Assembly (NCBI GenBank): GCA_943329075.2 | Contig: CALQCM020000001.1 | Span: 1 to 64,000, forward strand | Direction: 5' to 3' | DNA from: Chitinophaga pinensis | Lineage (GTDB): Bacteria > Pseudomonadota > Gammaproteobacteria > Burkholderiales > SG8-41 | Length of the DNA: 64,000 nucleotides | In this document: piece after piece, positions 26,464 to 35,681 of the stretch | How positions within the stretch are numbered: the stretch's first letter is position 1 | Layout of the letters: each line of letters opens with the position of its first letter | Program-made: the position numbers and the translations under genes | Notes under the pieces: model-generated | Told to the model about the DNA's origin: nothing | What the model saw: the letters and a program-made list of their open reading frames with translations, nothing else | Database searches by the model: none

Positions 26464-27747
26464 ATGACCTTTAGCGACGTGATGAGAAAGACCAACTTTA
26501 TTCAGCAGCAGATCAGCCAGATACAGCGAGGCGGTTGGTCCGTCTTTTACATAAAAGTCCTCAAGGCGCTTTTATGCATCCTCGCTGTCCCGGTAGTCAT
26601 GGTAATGCGCTTGGTCAGCCCTTGGTTTTTGGTGCGATACGGATGTTTGTTCAGCGGCCGCATAGGCCACTTTGCCGCCGATACTGAAATGTATCTCTGC
26701 GAACAGGACGCCGGCATCAACAAGCCGGTGCAGCGCCATATAGATGTTTTTTACGCAGTCGAACCGGCCTGCAATCAGCAACTGCTGACCATGTGGAAGC
26801 GCATTCTGCATGTCTGGCCCGCCCTGTTCGTTACGCCGATTGTCCGGATCAACCGCCTGATACCGGGCGGCGCCATGCACGAAATCGGCGACGCGTCCCA
26901 AGGCCCCGTGGATGTGCACAATTTGCTAGATCGGTTCTCGCCGCACCTGCAATTTACCGCTGAAGAAGAACTGCGCGGCGAGGCCGGTCTGCGGGCAATG
27001 GGTCTCACCGCCGGTGCCCCCTTTGTCTGCCTGATTGTGCGTGACAGCGCCTACCTGAACAGTCATATGGCAAACGACTGGAGCTACCATAATTTTCGCG
27101 ACAGCGACATTCAGAACTTCGTGCTGGCGGCCGAAGCACTCGCCGGGCGCGGCTATTTTGTGATCCGCATGGGCGCTAAAGTCCTTGAGGCTATGAAAAC
27201 CTCTCATCCGAAGGTTATCGACTATGCGACCAACGGCTTGCGCAGCGACTTTATGGACATCTATCTGGGCGCGAAATGCGCGTTCTGCATTTCAACCGGC
27301 ACCGGATGGGACGCCATTCCTTATATTATGAGACGGCCTTCCGTATACGTAAATACCGTCACCATTGGCCACATATTCACCTCCAGCCCTCGGTTTCTGT
27401 CGATTCCAAAACATTATCTTTTGCAGGAATCGAAAGCTATGTTGACGCTTCGGGAAATTTTTTCATGCGGCGCCGGCTTTCTGCATACTCTTTCGGAACA
27501 TGATGCCCTGGGAATCGGCCTCATCGAAAATACGCCGGAAGAAATCCGCGACGCCGCAGTCGAAATGGCGGAGCGGCTGGCCGGCACCTGGCAAATCCAC
27601 CCTGACGACGACGCGTTGCAAAATCGCTTCTGGGAAATTTTCCCGGCGGATGCCAATGACCCACTGCGCGGACGGCCTCTCCATGGCGAGATTCGCGGTC
27701 GCATCGGCGCCGCTTATCTGCGCAACAACCGCGCATGGCTGGATTGA
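26464..27747 (+). CDS. TIGR04372-like putative glycosyltransferase
   Basis: It is probably a GT-B-fold glycosyltransferase acting at the inner membrane. It has 427 residues with a hydrophobic helix near 30-60 (LLCILAVPVVMVMRLVSPWF) that could anchor it. SGRIGHFAADTEMYLCEQDA resembles the RIGH...TE.YL signature of the TIGR04372 family as I remember it. VIRMGAKV and FCISTGTGWDAIPYIMRRPS fit nucleotide-sugar binding in a C-terminal Rossmann domain. It is followed by an ABC flippase after 69 bases. Acceptor and donor are not identifiable. Confidence 0.65.
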   Translation: MTFSDVMRKTNFIQQQISQIQRGGWSVFYIKVLKALLCILAVPVVMVMRLVSPWFLVRYGCLFSGRIGHFAADTEMYLCEQDAGINKPVQRHIDVFYAVEPACNQQLLTMWKRILHVWPALFVTPIVRINRLIPGGAMHEIGDASQGPVDVHNLLDRFSPHLQFTAEEELRGEAGLRAMGLTAGAPFVCLIVRDSAYLNSHMANDWSYHNFRDSDIQNFVLAAEALAGRGYFVIRMGAKVLEAMKTSHPKVIDYATNGLRSDFMDIYLGAKCAFCISTGTGWDAIPYIMRRPSVYVNTVTIGHIFTSSPRFLSIPKHYLLQESKAMLTLREIFSCGAGFLHTLSEHDALGIGLIENTPEEIRDAAVEMAERLAGTWQIHPDDDALQNRFWEIFPADANDPLRGRPLHGEIRGRIGAAYLRNNRAWLD

Positions 27748-27816
27748 GCGAAAATTCCGGCATCGATTTGATGACAATGCACCGACGGATACCGGCCGCC
27801 TCTCCGCGGTAATCAC

Positions 27817-29592
27817 GTGCAACCGACCCAACCCATCACCCTGCTTCTAACACGTCTGTGGCGCCACATCAGCACGCGGCGGCGGGGGCAATTCGGCCTT
27901 CTGTTTATATTGGTAACAGTCACTTCGTTCACCGAAATTCTCAGCATCGGCGCCGTGCTGCCTTTTCTCGGCGTAATGACTTCACCGAGTCGCGTTTTCG
28001 AACATCCCGCCGCCCAAAAGTTCATCCAAACTTTTGGAATCACCTCAGCCGAACAACTAATGCTGCCCCTAACCATCACCTTCGGACTGGCGGCTCTCGT
28101 GGCCGGAGTGATGCGATTGTTTATGTTGTGGGCCAGCACACGTCTTTCGTTCGCGATCGGCGCCGACCTTAGCATGAAGATCTACCGCCACACGCTTTAC
28201 CAGCCATACGCGGTACATGTATCCCGTAACAGCAGCGAGATCATTACCACCATCTCGGAAAAGACCAATACCACCACTTCCATTGTCATGATGTCCTTCA
28301 ACCTCATTGGTTCGAGCGTCATGCTAATCACTATTCTGGTCGCCCTGCTTTCGATTGACCCAATTATTGCGCTAACGGCCTTTGGCGGTTTCGGCCTCAT
28401 ATACGGCTGCATCATCCGGGTTACCAGGAACCGGCTAATGATGAACAGCCAACTCATTGCGCGTGAGTCCACCCAGGTGATCAAGTCACTGCAGGAAGGG
28501 TTGGGCGGCATACGCGACGTACTGATCGACGGTAACCAGGCCACTTACTGCAAGATTTATCGCGACGCCGATATCCAGTTTCGCCACGCGCAAGGCGGCA
28601 ACGCCTTTATCGTCGGCAGCCCGCGCTATGCCATGGAGGCGTTGGGCATGATGCTCATCACCGCGCTGGCCTACTCGCTCGCGCAGCAGCCCGATGGCAT
28701 TGCCAGGACCATTCCCGTCCTGGGTGCATTGGCTCTCGGCGCGCAACGCCTGCTGCCCGTTTTGCAAACGGCCTACGCATCATGGTCCAGCATTCGGTCG
28801 GGGCAAAGTTCACTTCAAGACACGCTCGAACTGCTCGAACAACCGCTCCCGGATTATGCCGACCATGCGGCAGCCGTTCCATTACCTTTCAAGCACTTCA
28901 TCAGGCTGAATGGGCTCTCATTTCGCTACGGCCCGCAATTGCCGCAGGTGATTGACAACGTCAGTCTGGACATCGCCAAAGGCAGTCGCGTCGGTTTTAT
29001 CGGCGTTACCGGCAGCGGCAAGAGTACCCTGCTCGATATTCTCATGGGGCTGCTGCAACCGACCCAGGGAGAACTTGTGATCGATGGCGAAGCGATCAAT
29101 CTCAACAACCAGCGCGCATGGCAGTCCCACATCGCGCACGTGCCGCAGGCGATCTTTCTTGCCGACAGCACCATCGAAGAAAACATCGCGTTTGGACAAC
29201 CGAAAGACCAGATCGACCATGCGCGCGTCCGGCAGGCCGCACGCCAAGCGCGAATTGCAGACGCGATTGAGACCTGGCCCGATCAGTACTTGACCTTCGT
29301 CGGCGAGCGCGGCATCCGCCTGTCGGGCGGTCAGCGCCAAAGAATAGGCATCGCCCGCGCTCTCTATAAACAGGCCGATGTCATCATTTTCGACGAAGCC
29401 ACCAGCGCGCTCGACAACGAAACGGAACAGGCGATCATGCAGGCGATCGAAAGCTTGAGTAAGGATCTCACCATACTCATCATCGCCCATCGCCTGACCA
29501 CGCTAATGCACTGCCATCAGATCGTGGAACTCGGCGAGCGCGGCATTCTTCGTATCGGCACTTATCAAGAAATCGTTACGCAACCCGCCTGA
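27817..29592 (+). CDS. ABC transporter half-molecule (permease plus ATPase), PglK/flippase-like
   Basis: This inner-membrane exporter probably flips a lipid-linked oligosaccharide to the periplasm. In 591 residues, about five to six hydrophobic segments lie between 25 and 320. The ATPase domain has Walker A GVTGSGKST (396-404), signature RLSGGQRQR (501-509) and Walker B VIIFDEATSALD (522-533). It starts at a GTG (27817). One fused polypeptide of this kind matches the PglK/WlaB group rather than the two-subunit Wzm/Wzt system. It is the only export protein visible in the window, so it may move the whole repeat unit. The cargo is inferred. Confidence 0.85.
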   Translation: MQPTQPITLLLTRLWRHISTRRRGQFGLLFILVTVTSFTEILSIGAVLPFLGVMTSPSRVFEHPAAQKFIQTFGITSAEQLMLPLTITFGLAALVAGVMRLFMLWASTRLSFAIGADLSMKIYRHTLYQPYAVHVSRNSSEIITTISEKTNTTTSIVMMSFNLIGSSVMLITILVALLSIDPIIALTAFGGFGLIYGCIIRVTRNRLMMNSQLIARESTQVIKSLQEGLGGIRDVLIDGNQATYCKIYRDADIQFRHAQGGNAFIVGSPRYAMEALGMMLITALAYSLAQQPDGIARTIPVLGALALGAQRLLPVLQTAYASWSSIRSGQSSLQDTLELLEQPLPDYADHAAAVPLPFKHFIRLNGLSFRYGPQLPQVIDNVSLDIAKGSRVGFIGVTGSGKSTLLDILMGLLQPTQGELVIDGEAINLNNQRAWQSHIAHVPQAIFLADSTIEENIAFGQPKDQIDHARVRQAARQARIADAIETWPDQYLTFVGERGIRLSGGQRQRIGIARALYKQADVIIFDEATSALDNETEQAIMQAIESLSKDLTILIIAHRLTTLMHCHQIVELGERGILRIGTYQEIVTQPA

Positions 29593-29603
29593 ATCCATCC
29601 AAG

Positions 29604-30599
29604 ATGAAAATTCTCGTTACCGGCGCCGACGGCTTTATCGGCTCCCACCTTACGGAGGCATTGGTCCGCGCGGGGCATGACGTCAGGGCCTTTGTGCTCT
29701 ACAACTCATTCAACTCGTGGGGCTGGCTTGATCAATGCGGCGCCGACGTCAAAGGCAGGTTCGAGGTGTTCGCCGGCGACATCCGCGATCCCAATGGCGT
29801 ACGTACCGCAATGAAGGGCTGCGGGGCGGTGATGCATCTGGCCGCCCTCATCGCCATTCCCTACTCGTATCATTCGCCCGATACCTATATCGATACGAAT
29901 GTGAAGGGCACGCTCAACGTCGTGCAGGCGGCGCGCGATCTGGGCGTTTCGAAGGTGATCCACACGTCGACCAGCGAGGTCTACGGCACGGCGCGCTTCG
30001 TGCCGATCACCGAGGAGCATGCGCTGCAGGGCCAGTCGCCGTATTCGGCCTCGAAGATCGGCGCCGACCAGATCGCGATGTCGTTCTACACATCATTCGA
30101 TACGCCGGTCGCCACGCTGCGCCCGTTCAATACGTACGGGCCGCGGCAGTCGGCGCGCGCCGTGATCCCCACGATCATTACGCAAATCGCCAATGGCAAC
30201 CGGCAGATCAAACTCGGCGCGGCGCATCCCACGCGGGACTTCAATTTTGTGGCGGACACGGTGGCCGGCTTCATCGCCGCGCTGGCGTCGGACAAAGCCG
30301 TCGGCGAAGTCATCAACATCGGCAGCAACTTCGAGATATCGATCGGTGACACCGCGCGCACCATCGCCGGGGTGATGGGAACGGAAATCGAAATTCTCAC
30401 CGACGAACAGCGCCTGCGCCCGGAAAAGAGCGAGGTCGAGCGGCTGTGGGCGTCGAATACCAAAGCGCGCGAACTGCTCGGCTGGCAACCGCAGTACGGC
30501 GGATTAGACGGCTTCCGGCGCGGCCTCACCGAAACGGTCGCCTGGTTCAGGCAGCCGTCACATCTGGCAACGTATAAATCCGAGATCTACAACCTGTGA
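29604..30599 (+). CDS. legB: LegB-like NDP-N-acetylglucosamine 4,6-dehydratase
   Basis: This is the first step of legionaminic acid synthesis: 4,6-dehydration of GDP- or UDP-GlcNAc. It is a 331-residue extended SDR with MKILVTGADGFIGSHLTEAL, AALIAIPYSYHSPDTYIDTN, TSTSEVYGTA, catalytic YSASK and FNTYGPRQSARAVIPTII, a pattern characteristic of LegB. Its stop overlaps the GTG of the LegC-like gene (GTGA). The rest of the pathway follows in order, including the guanylyltransferase LegX, so the GDP form of the substrate is favoured. Confidence 0.88.
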   Translation: MKILVTGADGFIGSHLTEALVRAGHDVRAFVLYNSFNSWGWLDQCGADVKGRFEVFAGDIRDPNGVRTAMKGCGAVMHLAALIAIPYSYHSPDTYIDTNVKGTLNVVQAARDLGVSKVIHTSTSEVYGTARFVPITEEHALQGQSPYSASKIGADQIAMSFYTSFDTPVATLRPFNTYGPRQSARAVIPTIITQIANGNRQIKLGAAHPTRDFNFVADTVAGFIAALASDKAVGEVINIGSNFEISIGDTARTIAGVMGTEIEILTDEQRLRPEKSEVERLWASNTKARELLGWQPQYGGLDGFRRGLTETVAWFRQPSHLATYKSEIYNL

Positions 30600-31780
30600 A
30601 CGCAGCACACCCAGATTCTGTTCTGGCTCACCAGATCGTCGCCGCGATCCGATCGGTGGTGGGCGACGGGCCGGTCGCCTTGCACGATCCGCGTTTTGCC
30701 GGCAACGAGTGGGCCTACCTGAAGGAATGCCTCGATTCGACCTATGTTTCGTCCGTCGGCAAATTCGTCGATCGCTTCGAGGCCGATCTTGCCGCTTATA
30801 CGGGCGCCAAACACGTGATCGCCGTGGTCAACGGCACAGCCGCCCTGCACGTCGCCCTGCAACTGGCGGGCGTGCAGGCGGGCGATGAGGTGTTGATCCC
30901 TGCGCTGACTTTTGTGGCGACGGCCAACGCCGTGAGTTACTGCGGCGCGACGCCGCATTTCGCCGACAGCAACGAGCGCACGCTCGGCCTTGACGTGCCG
31001 GCGCTGCGCGAGTATTTGCGGGCCAATACGGAAATGCGCGGCGGACAAAGCGTAAACAAAACCACCGGCAGGATCATCCGTTCGCTCCTGCCCATGCACG
31101 CCTTCGGCCACCCCGTCGATATGGAAGCACTGCTCGCGCTTGCGCACGATTTCCGTCTGACGCTGATTGAAGATGCGGCCGAATCCCTGGGCAGCACCAT
31201 CAACGGGCGCCACACCGGCACCTTCGGCCTGCTCGGCACGCTGAGTTTCAACGGCAACAAGACCATCACCACCGGCGGCGGCGGCGCCATACTTACGAAT
31301 GACGAGGAACTCGGGCGCCGCGCCAAGCACCTGACGACCACGGCCAAGTTGCCGCACCGCTGGGACTATCTGCACGACGAGGTCGGCTACAACTACCGGC
31401 TGCCGAATCTCAACGCCGCGCTCGGTTGCGCGCAACTGGAGCAACTGCCCGGCTTTCTGGCGGCGAAACGCAAGCTGTTCAAACGCTACCATGATGCGTT
31501 TGCCGGAATTCGTGAAGCCCGCATTTTTGAAGAGCCGAAAGGCTGCCGCAGCAACTACTGGCTGCAGACCCTGCTGCTTAATGAAGCGGCCGCCGGAATG
31601 CGCGATTCGATACTGGAGGCTACCAACGACGCGGGGCTGACGACGCGCCCGACTTGGCGATTGATGCACAGGCTCGCCCCGTATCGCGAATGCCCACGGA
31701 TGGACCTGCCGGTCGCCGAGTCGCTGGAGCAGCGCCTGATCAATCTGCCGAGCAGCGCGCACTTGGGCGCGGCGCCGTGA
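30596..31780 (+). CDS. legC: LegC-family NDP-4-keto-sugar aminotransferase
   Basis: It installs the C4 amino group on the LegB product in a PLP-dependent reaction. The 394 residues include VYSS-equivalent STYVSSVGKFVDRFEADLAA, AVVNGTAALHVALQLAGV, LIEDAAESLGSTINGR and the PLP lysine in LSFNGNKTITTGGGGA. The sequence TTTAKLPHRWDYLHDEVGYN is typical of the LegC subgroup. The GTG start at 30596 overlaps the legB stop, and the stop at 31780 overlaps the next start in the same way. Confidence 0.9.
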   Translation: MNAAHPDSVLAHQIVAAIRSVVGDGPVALHDPRFAGNEWAYLKECLDSTYVSSVGKFVDRFEADLAAYTGAKHVIAVVNGTAALHVALQLAGVQAGDEVLIPALTFVATANAVSYCGATPHFADSNERTLGLDVPALREYLRANTEMRGGQSVNKTTGRIIRSLLPMHAFGHPVDMEALLALAHDFRLTLIEDAAESLGSTINGRHTGTFGLLGTLSFNGNKTITTGGGGAILTNDEELGRRAKHLTTTAKLPHRWDYLHDEVGYNYRLPNLNAALGCAQLEQLPGFLAAKRKLFKRYHDAFAGIREARIFEEPKGCRSNYWLQTLLLNEAAAGMRDSILEATNDAGLTTRPTWRLMHRLAPYRECPRMDLPVAESLEQRLINLPSSAHLGAAP

Positions 31781-32409
31781 GCATGCCGACGATACTGCTG
31801 GTCGGCGCAGGCGGTCACGCCCGGGCGTGCATCGACGTGATCGAGCACGAAGGCCGCTTTACCGTCGCCGGCCTCGTCGGCGTCGGCGCTGAAGTCGGTA
31901 CGCAATTACTCGGTTATCCGGTGTTGGGCACCGACCGGGATCTGCCGTCGCTGCTGCGCGACTGCCGGCATGCGCTGGTGACGATCGGGCAGATCAAGAC
32001 ACCCGAGTTGCGCATGCGCCTGTTCGACGCGCTCGAGAAGACCGGTTGCACGCTGCCGGCTGTTATCTCGCCGCGCGCGCATGTTTCGCGGCACGCGACG
32101 CTCGGCGCCGGCACCATTGTCATGCACGGCGCCATCGTCAACGCCGGCGCCGCGGTCGGACTGAACTGCATCATCAACAGCCAGGCGCTGGTCGAGCACG
32201 ACGCGGTGATTGGCGATCACTGCCATGTCGCCACCGCGGCGGCGATCAACAGCGGGGTGCAGGTCGGCGGCGGCACTTTCATCGGCAGCAACGCCTGCGT
32301 GCGTCAGGGAACAAGGATCGGCGATCGTTGCGTGATCGGCATGGGTCAGCGCGTGTTGACGGACTGCGCGGCCGGCACCTGGTTGCCGTCGCCAATGAAA
32401 ATATCGTGA
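31777..32409 (+). CDS. legH: NeuD/LegH-like sugar O/N-acyltransferase
   Basis: It is an acetyl-CoA-dependent acyltransferase acting on the 4-amino sugar. The N-terminal Rossmann-like PglD_N domain starts PTILLVGAGGHARACIDVIE. The C-terminal left-handed beta-helix is built from hexapeptide repeats (HVSRHATLGAGTIVMHGAIV, LVEHDAVIGDHCHVATAAAI) with the likely catalytic histidine in LVEHD. The start is GTG 31777 (GTGA overlap with legC) or ATG 31783. It has about 210 residues, usual for the family, and is coupled to the NeuB-type synthase by another GTGA. Confidence 0.85.
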   Translation: MSMPTILLVGAGGHARACIDVIEHEGRFTVAGLVGVGAEVGTQLLGYPVLGTDRDLPSLLRDCRHALVTIGQIKTPELRMRLFDALEKTGCTLPAVISPRAHVSRHATLGAGTIVMHGAIVNAGAAVGLNCIINSQALVEHDAVIGDHCHVATAAAINSGVQVGGGTFIGSNACVRQGTRIGDRCVIGMGQRVLTDCAAGTWLPSPMKIS

Positions 32410-33407
32410 AAACGCTGATCATCGCCGAAGCCGGCGTCAATCATAACGGCGACCTCGAGATCGCACGCCGCTTGATCGATGTCGCCGCCGACGCCGGCGC
32501 CGATCTCGTCAAGTTCCAGACCTTCAACGCCGACCGCCTGGTCACCGCACAGGCCGGCAAAGCCGATTACCAAACGGCGGGCACGCCGGCCGGCGAATCG
32601 CAGCACGCCATGCTGCGCAAGCTGGAACTGACGCGCGACATGCATGAAATGCTGATCGCGCATTGCAAATCGCGCGGCATCGGTTTTTTTTCGACGGGCT
32701 TCGACGAGCAAAGCATCGATCTGCTGGTGGAACTCGGGCTCGACCGCTTCAAGGTTCCTTCCGGCGAAATCACCAACCTGCCCTATCTGCGTCACGTCGG
32801 CCGCTACGGCAAGCCGGTGATCCTGTCGACCGGCATGGCAACGATGGAGGAGATCGAAGCGGCGCTACGGTTGCTGGAACAGTCGGGTACGCCGCGCGAT
32901 CGCATCACGGTGCTCCACTGCAACACCGAATATCCGACGCCGATGACCGACGTGAATCTGCGCGCCATGCTGACGATTCGCGAGCGTTTCGGCGTCGCCG
33001 TCGGTTACTCCGACCACACGCCTGGCATCGAGGTCGCGACCGCGGCGGTGGCGATGGGCGCGACGGTGATTGAAAAACATTTCACGCTCGACCGCACGCT
33101 GTCGGGGCCGGACCACAAGGCCAGCCTCGAACCCGCCGAACTCAAGGCCATGGTCAGCGCAATCCGCAACATCGAGCGCGCGATGGGCGACGGCGTCAAG
33201 CAGCCGAGCGCGAGTGAAAAGAAAAACATCGTGGTCGCGCGCAAGTCGATTGTAGCGGCCCGACCGATTCGCGCCGGCGAACCGTTCAGCGCGGCGAATC
33301 TGGCGGTGAAGCGCCCGGGCAACGGTTTGTCGCCCATGCGCTGGGATGAAGTGCTCGGCCGCAAGGCGCCGCGCGATTTTTCGCCGGATGAATTGATCGA
33401 GCTGTGA
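32406..33407 (+). CDS. legI: NeuB-family nonulosonic acid synthase (legionaminic acid synthase)
   Basis: It condenses phosphoenolpyruvate with a diacetamido-trideoxy-hexose to form legionaminic acid. The 333 residues comprise a TIM barrel (MKTLIIAEAGVNHNGDLEIA, DLVKFQTFNADRLV, VPSGEITNLPYLRHVG, AVGYSDHTPGIEVA) and a C-terminal SAF (antifreeze-like) domain with IRAGEPFSAANLAVKRPGNG. The GTG start at 32406 overlaps the legH stop. A run of eight T bases (32684-32691) encodes part of GFFSTGF. The neighbouring LegG, LegX and LegF make the legionaminic assignment stronger than neuraminic. Confidence 0.9.
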   Translation: MKTLIIAEAGVNHNGDLEIARRLIDVAADAGADLVKFQTFNADRLVTAQAGKADYQTAGTPAGESQHAMLRKLELTRDMHEMLIAHCKSRGIGFFSTGFDEQSIDLLVELGLDRFKVPSGEITNLPYLRHVGRYGKPVILSTGMATMEEIEAALRLLEQSGTPRDRITVLHCNTEYPTPMTDVNLRAMLTIRERFGVAVGYSDHTPGIEVATAAVAMGATVIEKHFTLDRTLSGPDHKASLEPAELKAMVSAIRNIERAMGDGVKQPSASEKKNIVVARKSIVAARPIRAGEPFSAANLAVKRPGNGLSPMRWDEVLGRKAPRDFSPDELIEL

Positions 33408-34564
33408 GCCGAAAAATCTGCGTCGTAACGGGCAGCCGGGCGGATTACGGCCTGCTGCGCTGGGTGATGGAAGACATCCGCCGCACGCCCGGCCTTGCGT
33501 TGCAGGTCGTTGCGACCGGCACGCACCTGTCGGATCAATTCGGCCTCACCTGGCGCGAGATCGAAAGCGACGGCTTCGTGATCGACTGCAAGGTCGACAT
33601 GCAGCTCGGCGCCGATACGCCGGCCGCGCTGGCGAAATCGATGGGACTTGCGCTGGGCGGTTTCGGCGAAGCCCTGCAACAGTTGCAGCCGGATTTGATG
33701 CTGGTGCTGGGAGACCGTTTCGAAATTCTGGCGGCCGCCGCCGCGGCGCTGGTGGCGCGCATACCGATCGCGCACCTGCACGGCGGCGAATCGACCGAGG
33801 GCGCGTTTGACGAATCGATACGCCACGCGATCACCAAACTGTCGAACCTGCATTTTGTCGCCGCCGACGAATACCGCAGGCGCGTGATCCAACTGGGCGA
33901 GCAGCCGGAGCGCGTCTTCACGGTCGGTGGCCTCGGCGTCGACAGCATCAAGCGCTTGCCCCTGCTCGATCGCGCGGCGCTGCAGACGTCGCTCGGATTC
34001 GATCTCGGCGGCAAGAGTCTGCTGGTGACCTACCATCCGGTCACTCTCGAGCCCGCGTCCGCCGGACAGCAGATGACGGAGCTGCTGGCGGCATTGCACG
34101 ACTTGAAGGACACGCGGTTGATATTCACGCTGCCGAATGCCGACCCCGAGAACCGCGTGATTGCGCGCATGGTTGAAGAATTCGTCGCGGCGCACGCTAA
34201 CGCGCGCGCTTATGCGTCGCTCGGCCAGGTCCGATATCTGTCCTGCCTCGGGCAGGTGGACGGCGTGGTCGGCAACTCGTCGAGCGGCTTGCTCGAGGCG
34301 CCGAGCTTCGGCAAGGGCACGATCAATATCGGCGAGCGCCAGCGCGGGCGCCTCAGGGCGGAGAGCGTGATCGATTGCGCGCCGGAGCGGACAGCGATCA
34401 CGGCGGCAATTCAACGCCTGTATTCGCCGGCATTTCAATCGACGCTGAAAACGGTGCGCAACCCCTACGGCGACGGCGGCGCGAGTAAAAAAATCGTCGA
34501 GGTATTGCGCGACTATCCACTCGACTCGATTTTGAAGAAGCCGTTCCATGACCTTGCGCAGTGA
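33404..34564 (+). CDS. legG: LegG/NeuC-like hydrolysing NDP-sugar 2-epimerase
   Basis: It removes the nucleotide and epimerises C2 to give the free hexose substrate of the NeuB-type synthase. The 386-residue GT-B-fold protein begins MSRKICVVTGSRADYGLLRW, the classical NeuC start. LVLGDRFEILAAAAAALVAR, IAHLHGGESTEGAFDESIRH and GNSSSGLLEAPSFG are all conserved in UDP-GlcNAc 2-epimerases. The GTG at 33404 overlaps the legI stop (GTGA). Confidence 0.92.
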   Translation: MSRKICVVTGSRADYGLLRWVMEDIRRTPGLALQVVATGTHLSDQFGLTWREIESDGFVIDCKVDMQLGADTPAALAKSMGLALGGFGEALQQLQPDLMLVLGDRFEILAAAAAALVARIPIAHLHGGESTEGAFDESIRHAITKLSNLHFVAADEYRRRVIQLGEQPERVFTVGGLGVDSIKRLPLLDRAALQTSLGFDLGGKSLLVTYHPVTLEPASAGQQMTELLAALHDLKDTRLIFTLPNADPENRVIARMVEEFVAAHANARAYASLGQVRYLSCLGQVDGVVGNSSSGLLEAPSFGKGTINIGERQRGRLRAESVIDCAPERTAITAAIQRLYSPAFQSTLKTVRNPYGDGGASKKIVEVLRDYPLDSILKKPFHDLAQ

Positions 34565-34604
34565 CCTCGAACCTCAAGCCCGATAACCGAAAGCGCGCGC
34601 GAAC

Positions 34605-35681
34605 GTGACCGATAACGCTAAACCAATGCCCGAAAAATCCTGGCGCAAGGCCCTGCTGTTGGCGGACTCGTCCCTGCGGCAGGCGATCCGCAATCTGGAC
34701 GACTCGGCCCTTCAGATTGCGCTGGTCGTGTCGCCCGACCGCACCCTCCTCGGCACGCTTACCGATGGCGATATCCGGCGCGGCCTGCTGCGCGGCCTCG
34801 ACCTGGACAGTCCGTTGACCTCGATCATCCGGCGCGAACCGCTTGTAGTGCCGCCGGAGATGAACCGCGACATGGTGCTCCAGCTCATGCACGCCAACCG
34901 CATCCACCAGTTGCCGGTGGTCGATGAAACGCGGCACGTGATCGGGCTGCACTTGTGGGACGAACTGATGACGCCGGGCCTGCGCCCGAACCTGATGGTG
35001 ATCATGGCCGGCGGCCAGGGCAGCCGTCTGCGGCCGCATACCGAAAACTGCCCCAAGCCCATGCTGCCGGTCGGCGGCAAGCCGATGCTCGAACATATCA
35101 TCGAGCGCGCGAAAGCCGAGGGGTTCCACCGGTTTGTGCTGGCGATCCATTATCTCGGCCACATGATCGAAGATCATTTCGGCGACGGCAGCCGCTGGCA
35201 GGTAAAGGTCGAATACCTGCGCGAAGAGTCGCCCCTGGGCACCGCAGGTGCGCTCGGCCTGCTGGCACCGCGCCCCGCACATCCTTTTGTGGTTTCGAAC
35301 GGCGATGTGCTGACCGATATCCGCTACGCCGAACTGCTCGATTTTCACTGCCGCCATGGCGCGGCGGCGACCATGGCCGTGCGCCTGCATGAGTGGCAGC
35401 ACCCGTTTGGTGTTGTCCGCACGAATGGCGTCGATATCGTCGGCTTCGAGGAAAAGCCGGTCGCGCGCAGTCATATCAACGCCGGCATTTACGTGCTGGA
35501 ACCCACCGCACTCGATACCTTGAGCGCCGGTGAAGCATGCGACATGCCGACATTGTTCGCCCGGCTGCAGGAAGGCGCCGCACGCACCATCGTCTATCCG
35601 ATGCACGAACCCTGGCTCGATGTGGGACGCGCCGCCGACTACAGCGCGGCGCAGGAAAAAATGCGGGATTCGCCGGCTTGA
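34605..35681 (+). CDS. legX: CBS-domain nucleotidyltransferase, LegX/PtmE-like
   Basis: It is likely a glucosamine-1-phosphate guanylyltransferase, opening the GDP route to legionaminic acid as in Campylobacter PtmE. In 358 residues, a CBS-domain pair (about 14-118, with LLGTLTDGDIRRGLLRG) is followed by a nucleotidyltransferase with LMVIMAGGQGSRLRPHT and CPKPMLPVGGKPMLEHII. The start is GTG 34605, with ATG 34626 a shorter alternative. It is separated from legG by 40 bases and overlaps legF as TTGA. The CBS pair suggests control by a nucleotide. Confidence 0.86.
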   Translation: MTDNAKPMPEKSWRKALLLADSSLRQAIRNLDDSALQIALVVSPDRTLLGTLTDGDIRRGLLRGLDLDSPLTSIIRREPLVVPPEMNRDMVLQLMHANRIHQLPVVDETRHVIGLHLWDELMTPGLRPNLMVIMAGGQGSRLRPHTENCPKPMLPVGGKPMLEHIIERAKAEGFHRFVLAIHYLGHMIEDHFGDGSRWQVKVEYLREESPLGTAGALGLLAPRPAHPFVVSNGDVLTDIRYAELLDFHCRHGAAATMAVRLHEWQHPFGVVRTNGVDIVGFEEKPVARSHINAGIYVLEPTALDTLSAGEACDMPTLFARLQEGAARTIVYPMHEPWLDVGRAADYSAAQEKMRDSPA